DNA of 64,000 bases, from the NCBI GenBank assembly GCA_026075535.2, contig AP026548.1, forward strand, positions 7,068,001-7,132,000. The letters run 5' to 3'. Of this stretch, positions 23,239 to 32,923 are shown piece after piece. Below the pieces are notes generated by a model. It did no database searches and was not told the origin of the DNA. It was given only the letters and a program-made list of their open reading frames with translations. Numbering within the stretch: the stretch's first letter is position 1; each line of letters starts with the position of its first letter. The DNA is from Tricholoma matsutake (taxonomy: Eukaryota; Basidiomycota; Agaricomycetes; Agaricales; Tricholomataceae). A program made the translations under genes and the position numbers.

Positions 23239-23281
23239 AAATAGATAAAAATCTTAGGTAAACAATGGACTTCCTACTGGG
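23239..23281 (-). repeat. Right terminal inverted repeat of the Tnp2 element
   Basis: Inverse partner of 16769-16811 with one G/A difference. Inward from it, 22975-23238 holds at least eight copies of ATCTAT or its complement and several TCGATT/AATCGA words, forming an extended subterminal array. Confidence 0.88.
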
Positions 23282-23300
23282 CCTGACCCCTGGGCTAGAT

Positions 23301-24476
23301 CTATGCCTCAGCATCAAATCCATCTGGTGGAATCTCATCAAAGCAATATTGGTCTTTGAATTGGGTGTCGGAGCACCTGATGAGGGGTACATGTGGAAAG
23401 TAGCTCTGGAATGCCTCACTCTCTTGCTTGTAGCACAATGCAATGCCAAGACTGATGTTCATCATTATATCAATGATATTCCAGTGGTCCCTGTCATTAT
23501 ATTCTTCGTCGTCCACTTCCTCTGAGTCAGAGCTGCCTTGTTTTGAACCATCATACAGGTCCTGGTCCTGGTCCTTGATGTTGTTGCCCTCCAAATGATC
23601 CTCTTCCAGCCAGACCCTCTCTATCTGCCATACAGGAAAAATGATGCAAGCACACTCAATAGCCAGAAAGGCAATACGAGACACAAACTTTACAATTCCA
23701 GGCTCAAGCATAAGTGTCAGCTTCCTGAGCATGGGCCACTCTATGGTGGGGAGATTGTCAGAAATGGGTTCTATGCCATGAACACCAATTAGTGCTTCTT
23801 CTAACCTGGGAAAATGGACTAAAATGTTTTGGAAGGTCCATGGTGAGGCCGCCTGCAGTCCAGGTTGAGGTGCAGCAATACAGTGTGTCATCACCATAAG
23901 ATGCCTGATGGACAACATGAACGTGCTCTGTTCAAAATCTATGCAGCAAGAGTTGGACAGAGAGAAACACCCCGCTTCTAAAAGTGGTGCATCAATCTTC
24001 ACCATGGGGAGAAATCAACTTATATCATAGGTGTGGAGTATTTGCAGTGCAAGCTTGGTGGCAGCTGGTAGTCCCATACATCCAAGGTCCATATATCCAA
24101 GGTTGCGAAGTGAATTTGCCTCGAGGGTAAGCATGACATCAGTTAGGTTGTAAGAGATGGCTCAAAAGTTGGTAAATAAGGAGTGGGTATCCCCAAGGAT
24201 GTCAAAAAGTGTTGTGTCATGTTCCACAGCCCAGTGCTGGTTCAGAAACTGCAGCTGTAGTTCTGTGATGGATGGCAGTCTGCCAAACAACTCCAGTCGA
24301 GTACAGTCCATATCAATGATAAGTTGTTTGAGGTGTGGAAGATGAATTTGGTGAGAGCTCATCGAGCTGGCCCAGTGATTTTCAGGTTGCCTACCAATAC
24401 AGTTGCTGGCCAATCCTCTAATAATGACATGAAGATGTGTGAGATTTGGGATGGTCAGGATGGTGAAAATGTGCAT
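23301..24476 (-). pseudogene. F-box/LRR-like protein, C-terminal relic
   Basis: The minus strand is open in one phase from 24476 to 23301, apart from two TGA codons near 24162 and 24018. The reading includes leucine-rich steps (TIPNLTHLHVIIRGL, LPHLKQLIIDMDCTRLELF, LRNLGYMDLGCMGLP, WPMLRKLTLMLEPGIVKF). It ends in an acidic tail (SDSEEVDDEEYNDRDHW). The leucine spacing resembles the large F-box/LRR families of mushroom fungi, where the N-terminal F-box recruits SCF ubiquitin ligase. I do not see the F-box, and the Tnp2 element lies ten bases past the C-terminal stop. A spliced functional gene is possible if both stops lie in introns, but I found no convincing splice sites. Confidence 0.5.
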
Positions 24477-24589
24477 GAAGGGTGAGTGAACCTCAAGTCA
24501 AAGGGCTGTCAACACATCGTAGACTCACTGTCCTCTAAGTATGTCAAAAATTTGTTTCAATATCCCAGGGTCAACCCTCAGGCGATGAT

Positions 24590-25339
24590 CATGACCATAG
24601 AACATCACAATGTGAAGGGAGACTGGGAATGGTACACCACCCGATGCTACCACATTGTTGAGAAGTAATCAGTGATGTGCAGCAGTTGTGCAACAGATTG
24701 CATGCAAAAACCTCTTTGTCAAGAGGGAACTTCCTGCAAAGTTTTAAAAGATTTTGACGAAGACTCGGAACTTCACTGAAGATTTTCACTGAAGATTTTC
24801 GACAAAGAAAATGAAGCTTGAGGGGCTTCCTGGACAAGCCAAGTGCCCTGTCATTGCGAGCCTGAGCACAATCTGAATCCATGAAGATCAAAGGTGACTC
24901 CAAGTCATGTTTGCACAATTTGGGCTATATGATCCATGTGAAATAGTACATAAGGCTGATATCAGTGTTGGATATTTTAGCTCAACAAAGACAATGAAGC
25001 TGGACACAAATCTAGTTGCAAGAGGCTAAACAAAAATAAGAAACTGACTTTACCACAAATGCATGGTAACACAAGGGAAGTGAGCAGCCACATGTTTGTC
25101 AGTAACTCGGCATTTGTTGTTCCTTGCCATCGCACCCAGGTTGTAACTCCAAATGAATAAATTTGGAAGCAGATTTTCAGACAAACAAAATGACAGTCCC
25201 ACATCAAATTGACAGTCCAGGTCACACCATAGTCATGCTTAATTTCAGGGATACAATTACAATTCTTCAACAAAACTTGGCAGGGAATAAAAAATGATGG
25301 TTCATTGTAATTGTTCAATGCAAGTATGGATTGCAAGGA
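24590..25339. other. No gene recognised
   Basis: Minus-strand frames at 24589-24918 and 24977-25549 are open, but their residues look like translated repeats. No domain is visible. The first might be a piece of the neighbouring F-box/LRR relic. Confidence 0.3.
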
Positions 25340-25492
25340 GAGCCCATGATGAAATGCAATTTTGCATTGAAAGAATAGCCCATGACTGTGAGTCATTGTA
25401 ATTTTGCAATAGAGTTTTGCATTGACAGAATAGCCCATGACTGAGTCATTCCAATTTTGCATTGAAAGAATAGCCCATGGCTGAGTCATTGG
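25340..25492. repeat. Short tandem repeat, about 57-bp units
   Basis: The phrase 'gcattgaaagaatagcccatg' followed by 'ctgagtcatt' recurs three times (about 25363, 25421 and 25459) with small changes, giving imperfect units of about 40-57 bp. The repeats fully account for the minus-strand reading with repeated MGYSVNAKL and MGYSFNAKL. Confidence 0.75.
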
Positions 25493-26351
25493 AAGATGAA
25501 GGGTTGCAGGCCATCCTGAAAGTTTGTACTTGCAGCAGTGCTGTGACACATGAAGAAATATTGAGAGCCCAAAATGTTATCAAGTGCACAATGGTAGGAT
25601 GCGAGATCAGATGGGTGAGTAGAACATTTTCTGCACAATGGAACAGCAGGGTCTGGGTTGATAGAGCATCCAGTGCCACCTAAAGTGCATCAATCTAGAG
25701 TCAATGGCTGGGCTTGTCAGGCATGTCAGGCAAGTAGGAACAGTCAGAGATGTGTTGTAAAGCAGCAGCAAGCATAATGCAATAAGAATAGCTTAAATTT
25801 TCCTTATATTGAAACAGTTTCTCACCCCTAATCAGTTAGTTCAGCAGGCTGTTTAAAAAAAAAATTCAACCTGATATACTTAATTTTTTTTCTGACACCT
25901 CCTTGAGAAAAACAGTTCTCTTGCAGACTGACATAAGAGACTATGTCCAACTAAGGATTAGGGGCTTTGAAATCCAATGTAGATGTCTCCACAGAAAATT
26001 CCAAACCATCTGGTCCTAAGTCCCACCACTCAAGAAAGTCCCTTTTGGCCTATATGTATAATTCTCTTACAGTTATGGATCTCCAGCATGTCACCAGAAT
26101 TGCTACCCTATGAAGACAATGAGGAGATTGGATGTTGTATGACATATGTTTGCTCACTCTATTTGGTATACTGGCAAGATGCATGACCTAAGACTTAGGC
26201 ATCAGCAACAGGGAGATTGCTGTCTAAATTCCTGATTTGTCAATGGTATCATATTTGCACCAGGAGAGGTTCGTCCATTGAGCCTATTGCAGTACATGAT
26301 TAGCATCTAACCTGCCCAACCTGACTGAATCATTACAGGGCCACTGAAGTA
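25493..26351. other. No gene recognised
   Basis: AT-rich sequence with A and T runs near 25855 and 25885. I see no supported gene. Confidence 0.35.
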
Positions 26352-27900
26352 CACAAATTAGTGACTTTGCCAACCTAGAAGATGATTACATACCCATGGA
26401 AATAACATGAAGTTTTGAAACAAATAAGATAAATGGAAACCTAATAAAAAGCAACTTGAGAATCCCAGCAGACCATCAGGCATGAAAGACACATACCAAT
26501 CCAGAGTGGAGCCCACCATCCCAAATGCAACCATGAGAGCAATTGAATTGAGCACTACAAGTAAGTATCTTGTAACAATAAAGAAGAGCAGCCGCTGTAG
26601 TATTGTATTTGTCCTGTATTCCATGTCAAGAAGATTTTCAGTGAAAGTGCAGAACATCACCTTTTAATGCTGGTGTGTGCAGTGGACAGCACCTTAGCCA
26701 TGGTTACCGAGATGATTGTAACAGTGATCACAGCAAAGGAGAATCCAATCTCCATCCGTATCTAGAGGTTTCATCATCACTAACAAATTAATATCAGTAG
26801 TACCAAGTAAAGGCCAAACCTTCATATCATAAGTTCCAAGGAAAGAAACCACAGGGTTCCTCTGGATAGCTGCAAGTTGTACTATGTGCATATCAGACAC
26901 AATCCTGCCAGAAAGAAAAAAGGTCCACCCACAGCCCATGGTGACTAAAGGCAGTGTTGGTACATGATGCTATACAATGTAGGAGGATAGGAAATCCCAC
27001 CAAGAAATGCAGTCGCAGAAAGGCCCTGTCACATACTAAGAGATACATATTACATAGCAAGGCTGAACTTACAGCAGCTACTGCAACCCACAGAAAGCGC
27101 TTATCAACTGAGGCAGCACCAATATATGAAGAGATTAATCAAGGAATGCAGAATGCAAAACCACTCACGAATGTAGACTCGCGAGGCAAAAAACAATTCA
27201 GATCTGCATGGTATAAGTCAGTATTTCAACATAGAAGAGCACCCTAAAACTGAACACATAGGCTACACCAACAACAGTTCCAATGATCACTAGCAAGTGT
27301 CTGACTCAGATATATCAATCAATCCCATAATAGACAAACAGAAAGTAAGACATACTGTGGAAGTGTAAAAAACACACTAATGTTTCCATAATTCGACATC
27401 TGGTTGGAAACAAGCATGAACCCAGTTGTAGGGGAGTGCAAGCGAGTGAAAATGGTACCAAGTAGTACCGGAGAACCTGACAGCTCAGACATGTGATAGA
27501 AAAATCTGCCAGGCTGCAAGCAAATGCTCATCAAGTGTCTCTAACTGCATTACATTTCACTCACATCAAAACTGTAACCTAGCTCACATCAGTGTGGTTT
27601 CTCAAGTGTAAGTGTGCAACAGAAATAACTTACAAGGAGGCGAAGATGCCACTTGTCATCATTATCATGAGCATAGGTCCAGCCTTGGGAGATAATGATA
27701 CCAGAGAGTCTTGATCCAAAAGCTCAATGAACAATCCAGCCAAAAAGCAGTAGTACGCATACATTGTTGAAATCAAGACACCTAAAGACAGCCAGCTTTT
27801 GTCAGGATTTCAAGCCTGCCAGATAAAGGGTTACATTACCCCAGTACAGCGCATCCACATGCGAACCAATATCCATGACTAGTAATGTTGCAGTTGACAT
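26352..27900 (-). CDS. DUF6534-like multi-pass membrane protein (exons approximate)
   Basis: The minus strand starts at ATG 27900. The first two exons splice cleanly: 27840-27900, intron 27782-27839 with GTAATG…TTTAG, then 27634-27781, ending at GTAAGT. A third exon begins near 27519 after TTGCAG. The reading gives hydrophobic segments (GVLISTMYAYYCFLAGLF, MLMIMMTSGIFASLFLADF, CQVLRYYLVP). Downstream, 26358-26660 contains the typical last part of the family: NTILQRLLFFIVTRYLLVVL then NSIALMVAFGMVG. Hydrophobic order and the late motif resemble DUF6534 proteins, seven-helix proteins of unknown role common in Agaricomycetes. Middle exons were not resolved, so it could be damaged. Confidence 0.45.
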
Positions 27901-27949
27901 GTGGGATATCACAACCTTGGGCTTGTCTTTATGTATATCGCGACATCAA

Positions 27950-28410
27950 ACCCGCTGAGTTCAGTTTACGATCAGATCGAAATATATCTGTGGACAGCCG
28001 AATGATAGACCGCTCGACGTGTAGAGGCTGTAAAGTATCGCAATCGCCAAGTCATCGCGAGTATGTAGCTCGCATGCCAAATGATGCTGATTTTGATGAG
28101 TCCACACAGTTCCAATGATCTCAGCCCATACCCAACCGGAGCTTCAAGTTTGATCCAGGTTTGCAACGTTTTCCAGGTTCGTTCCGCCTCGAGCTCTCTC
28201 ATCGAAGTCCATAACTGCGGGATAAAAGACCACGGGGGTAGGACTACATCCTGTTGATTCAACATCAACAGTGAGCAGAGATTTGCCACCACAGAACACT
28301 TCCGACGCGGAAAGTCCAAACTTGTGGCTTGCCGAAGTGATGCATGTTGGATGCATGTGACGCTGCGGAATTTCGTGCATGCCGCATACTGCATTTCACA
28401 TCGGTTTTTG
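27950..28410 (-). other. Unrecognised minus-strand reading
   Basis: Overlapping minus-strand frames end near 27972 and 28144. The second contains GLSASEVFCGGKSLLTVDV then FYPAVMDFDERARGGTNLEN, which looks more protein-like than its surroundings. I do not recognise it and could not place a start or introns. It lies directly upstream of the DUF6534-like gene. Confidence 0.2.
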
Positions 28411-28754
28411 AAAGCAAAGTGACTCGGTTTTTCCCCACCCGGGTCTAATTTGGCACAGGTAATCTGATTGCTACATATTCATTGATCATTTCATCATATC
28501 GCCGAGTGCTGATTAGCGCGAATTACAAGTGGTACATCGCATTCACTATAGCTCAATGACTTCTCAGCGCCAAGCGCTCAGCGGCAGTGCAAGTCCACTC
28601 TAACGCTTAACTTGTAGTGCATCAAGACTCTAGGTACAATGTACATGCATTAAAAAAATCTGAATTAAATGTGACATGTGAGGCAAAAACTCGTAATTAC
28701 TGACGCGTCGTGTGATGCTTACATAACACGTGCATTAATGGTCGCGACAATTCA

Positions 28755-29105
28755 TTGCAAGGACAATCCTATGCTCTCCAGCAAAACCTAGCACCAAGGA
28801 GCTATATCCTTGATGACACGACGATTGACAGCCTGGGAGTTGTTCACATCAACAGCTCCATCGTAATGCCGAGAGGGACATACAATGAGAAGATTCCAGT
28901 CAAGTCAAAGATGACGAATACGATGCGCCGGACACAGCTCAAGAACGCGGTCAAACATTACCTCACTCGCATCAGAGAGACCAGCAGCAGGGGCTTGAGT
29001 GTTGACACAAATGTCGAGAAAGGGTATATAAATGATAACGTGACCTTAGATTTACAGTATGAGTCTGACTTTGATGATGACATGGCTACCCATAATATTG
29101 GATAA
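28755..29105 (+). other. Unrecognised 116-codon open stretch
   Basis: An open frame without an early ATG (it opens at TTG) reads SYALQQNLAPRSYILDDTTI, then a basic middle (MRRTQLKNAVKHYLTR) and an acidic end (YESDFDDDMATHNIG). It may be an internal exon or chance. No domain is known to me. Confidence 0.2.
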
Positions 29106-29436
29106 CAATGTAAACTATATCTAACTAAAATTCCTCTTCAATAAAAAGGACGACGTGTATGTCTTTATCTCGAAACGCGATGCACCGTTTCGGTTTCTGG
29201 GTGGCTGTGTGCTGACTAATGGGGCCGCGACAGTGACACTTGCACTGAGAATTGCCCGTACCCATATACTATCCCGGGACCCAGTTCGATTATCAAGTTT
29301 CACATGATATGTTTTTGAGCTCGCGACACGAGGTAACTAATATCTCCCCATACCCCCTCCGAATGACCCACCAGAAACCCACAGGTCGTACGTATATATG
29401 TTCAGCAGAGGAGCATATTGCACTCTCTGAACTACC

Positions 29437-29592
29437 ATGAAAATCCTCCCTGGCCTCTTGTATGCCGCATGGTTCGTACTGCTTGGATTTAGAATCGTCC
29501 ATGGTGGCCCTGTGACGAAGACGCAGATTGCACGCCAGTCCGACCGTGTGCGCCCCTTCCATGATTCTGCACGAGTCCGGGCTGGCTGGTGA
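29437..29592 (+). CDS. Candidate 51-residue secreted peptide
   Basis: ATG 29437 in a favourable context (ACTACCATGA) opens a 51-codon frame ending TGA 29592. It begins with a clear signal-peptide pattern: MKILPGLLYAAWFVLLGF, a hydrophobic core, then an IVHG cleavage-like site. The mature part would be about 28 residues, basic and Arg-rich (IARQSDRVRPFHDSARVRAG). It lacks cysteines. It could be a complete small secreted protein, the first exon of a longer gene, or chance. Confidence 0.3.
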   Translation: MKILPGLLYAAWFVLLGFRIVHGGPVTKTQIARQSDRVRPFHDSARVRAGW

Positions 29593-29599
29593 TGGGTGT

Positions 29600-32170
29600 C
29601 GGTTGTGCGTACTAATCATGGCCATGGGCATAGGTGTATTTGCGCTATCATCTGTAAGCTGTCTACTTAGATTTCGGCACATATACATGCTCTGACGATT
29701 ATTCCAAAATCAGTCAGGGATAAACATAACCTATTGGCGCACGAGAGACATATTGCTGCAACTATGGAAAAAGCTTGGTTTTGCCCTCCCGGCGAGATCT
29801 TTGAAGGTCAATGCTAGTGACTATGGCGTGATTCTTCAAGCGAACTAAATATTCATGCTATTCTATGCATTCAGACATGAATGTACATATCAAATACATA
29901 TTAAGCATCCATCCCACCTGCTGGCTCCTCTTTTGTTCCAGTAATTTCCCCCGCTTTTTGGTCTCCACCCTTTATGTAACCATTCCTGCACGAGATTTTG
30001 GCAGTGCCGACTTCGCGACCAGATTAATTGCCCATTGAGACTTCGACCAACTTCGACTGTGTATCCTACGTGGGCTGTGATCCTCTGCCAGTTTCTCACT
30101 ACGCCAGGTAACGCCACTACTGTGTATGATTAATCGCCTCAATTCACGAGACTGAAGCCTATTGTCATTTGCTGCAGCTGGAGGCAATCTGCAGGATAAG
30201 CTCTGTTCAAGCGCTGTGTCACGTGCCACCTCTATCAGCACGCGACGTCTTCAGGACTCAATTTGAATCAAGTCTTTCACTTTCTTCTTCTGACAATCTT
30301 TGACGCGCTTGTACACTGCTTGTCTACCTTACTTACTGGCGGTTACCACTGGCGTCCATGACTGGAGAGTTACAGGAAGTTGGAACATTCATCAACTTGG
30401 ATCTGTCGAGTCCCCCTGCTGCCAGGCTGCTGGTTCAGTACCAGATATCATGGGCTTGGCGATTTGCGAAACCATCGCGCCGTCCTGTTGTGCACGGCAG
30501 CCTGAGCAGCAATATTTATACTGACCTGTGTTATTGGTTGCTCCGGCACTATATTACTCTGGAGGTTAGTGATGCAAAGCCAGGATGGAAGAACGCGTAC
30601 TCGTAGCACACGAAGTCACCGTCCGAAGTGAGTATAATCGCAACTCCACGTGTCTTCATAGGCGACGTTAGCTTCGTGATAGGGAATTGATCTCCATACA
30701 CCTGGTTGGATGACCAATGTATGTCCCAGAGTCGGGCTGAAATCAACCCTGTTCATGCTGTTCACCCTCTAATCTGTCTCCGTTGGCCCAGTTCTAAGTT
30801 CATAACAATGTCGTCAGGCTAGGTCCTCTCTTATTTTCACATAGCCGTGTTCCTTTTTTCAGAACGTTCGTAATGCATCTTCCGTCGCACCATGTAAAAT
30901 CCTCCGTTTATGTTTTGAACGATTATGTATATGGCGCCGCTTTGTTGTGTTCTGTCACGTAATTGCCATGTTTGGTTTTGGGCACGGTAATAAGTTGAGC
31001 CTACAGCAGTTGTTACATAGCTCAATTTTACATACTTAATTTGAAAGAGGTTAATTTTGAACGAGGCTAATTTAAAACGAGGCAGTATCATACCAGGGGC
31101 TCAAAATACATCACTGTTTCAGCTGCAAAATTCAGCATCTTTCAGCACCACAAAATATTAAGCCTGATGTGAGGCCCCAAGCCTCGGCGCTTTCATCTTT
31201 TTGGACTGCGCCTTCTGCTCCAAACTGATGTTGCTCCATGATGCGGAGTCATGCGGTAGCTGACCTAATATATCAGTCGATCTGATTGATAATATTACTA
31301 AGGTCTGCCAAACACATCGTTTGTCATCGGCCGAAATATCACACAGATCAGTTTGAGATCAGTAGATAAGATAAAATATTGAGCGAGATTTGGCTGCTCG
31401 TCAAGGATGGAGACACCCGTAGGCCAACATTGATCATGAATACTCCTAGTGCCACCAAAAAATGCCAGCCACGCAGTCCTGCACAGAAATTCTCGATTCC
31501 ATCAAAGCTGCAAACTAGACGCTATCCAAATTCTTCTATTATCTTTTCCGGCGAAGACTGGCACCTCGCTTGTCAAAAAAAAACACTAATGAACTCGTTG
31601 TTGGGGAACCCTCATGTTTGTTTGCAATGAGTACTAGGGAAATTTTATCTAGCGTGTGAGCCTAAGATTCAACTTGGTATGCCAGTGGGCGGGGGCCATT
31701 GGCCCATTTGCTGCTCAATGATCCAACGAATGCGCCGCACTTCCATAGACCGCCACGAGTGGCGCATCTGCCTCATCGATGCCTCATCATTCACGAGGCT
31801 ATGTTTTGGCACAGCTTGGTATCCCGCGATAACTATACTTTTCACTTACGGGGCCCTTAAGTTGATATGTATAGAGATTCGGCACTCAAGTGCCTTTATC
31901 ACTCGGCATGCCGAATGTAATGATGCGGCTTCCCGGGTTAATATTGTGTTGGAAAGAGAGTTGTCTGATGGCTATATACATATCATGATTGTTTCATCGA
32001 CGATTGGAAATTCCTAGTATGGATGTTGGGCGAAAACGGATAGGTATAAGAAGTGCCACCCAGGGGATTATGGTTTCCTCAGAAACAGCTGGTCTAGTTC
32101 TCATTCAATTCACCCTCGTCGAGTCTCGTTGTACGAACTCCAATCTATTCTTCGCTCAAAGTCCTGTATT
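29600..32170. other. No gene recognised
   Basis: About 2.6 kb with only short frames on both strands, of mixed composition. A plus-strand frame at 30357-30606 and a minus-strand one at 29972-30241 have no recognised domain. I see no tRNA or tandem array. Confidence 0.35.
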
Positions 32171-32178
32171 ATTGCAAC

Positions 32179-32744
32179 ATGCGCGCTTCTTTTGCCTTAG
32201 CTTTGCTTTCTCTGATGGCAGCACCCGCCATCATCGCCCGGCCAATGACAGCCCCGTCTATGGACTCAAACAGTTTGATTGCGCGGGAGATTGCAGATTT
32301 AATCATTTCTGAACTCCAGCAGCGTGATTTCACGGCGGACGACCTGTATATGCAGCGAAGGTCTTAATGTCTTTTGCCTGCTTCATTTTGTAACACAATT
32401 AACGCGCAACCATTTTCTTTTCCAGGGATCCTCAGTCTCAGTCTCTCAACGACACGACAACGACAAAGCCTAAGAACAAAAAAAAGAAACAGAAGACCAA
32501 GAAGGTCCACCACCACCGCCACCATAACACTTCTAGCAGTGGTAGCGCCGACTTGAACGCTGATGCCAATGGGAAGCCCAAGAAGGTCAAGAAGCACAAG
32601 TTCTCTTCCAAGTTGAAAGCCGGCAACTTGAACGGCGGCAACAACTTGAACGGCGACAACTTGACCACGACCAACTTGAACGCTGTTCCCAACAGTAACC
32701 CAAACAGCGACCCCAGCAGTGGAGCACCGGTAGCTGGAGGGTAA
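32179..32744 (+). CDS. Small secreted Asn/Lys/His-rich protein, two exons
   Basis: Exon 1 is 32179-32360 and exon 2 is 32426-32744. A 65-nt intron (GTCTTA…TTCCAG) joins in phase 2 to give 166 residues. The start has a classical signal peptide (MRASFALALLSLMAAPAIIA, then RP), so the product is probably secreted. The mature part has a short helical region (SLIAREIADLIISELQQRDF), a Lys-rich stretch (PKNKKKKQKTKK), a histidine patch (VHHHRHH), and Asn/Gly/Asp-rich imperfect repeats (GNLNGGNNLNGDNLTTTNL). No cysteines are seen. I do not recognise a family. Metal or polyanion binding is imaginable from composition but unproven. Confidence 0.65.
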
Positions 32745-32923
32745 GTACTTGAAATTTGTGCTCGGTCGATAAAGAAACTGATGAAGGGGATAACATTTTT
32801 GTAGGTAAAGAATTAATTACATGCATTTGTAATAATTTTTAATACACAACGTCATTTATGACGATATGTCTCGCGTTGTTCTTTGTATAAAATGTCAGAG
32901 CCGAATGCAAGACTTTTAAAACA

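Larger units (their letters stand above)
16769..23281 (+). mobile_element. Tnp2-type DNA transposon with 43-bp inverted ends
   Basis: A 6.5-kb element. Inverted ends of 43 bp (16769-16811 and 23239-23281) differ at one base and start CCCAGTAGGAAGTCC. The 9-bp string CCTGACCCC flanks both sides (16762-16770 and 23282-23290), overlapping the terminal CC by up to two bases, so the target repeat is 7-9 bp. Inside lie a Tnp2-family transposase gene (16944-20054), an accessory gene (about 20760-22276) and an antisense reading (about 20070-20703). Both subterminal regions carry many AATCTATT and TCGAC words. CACTA/EnSpm elements, where Tnp2 is best known, usually have CACTA/G ends and a 2-3 bp repeat, so this is an atypical relative. 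Stops in both genes show it is inactive. Confidence 0.88.
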
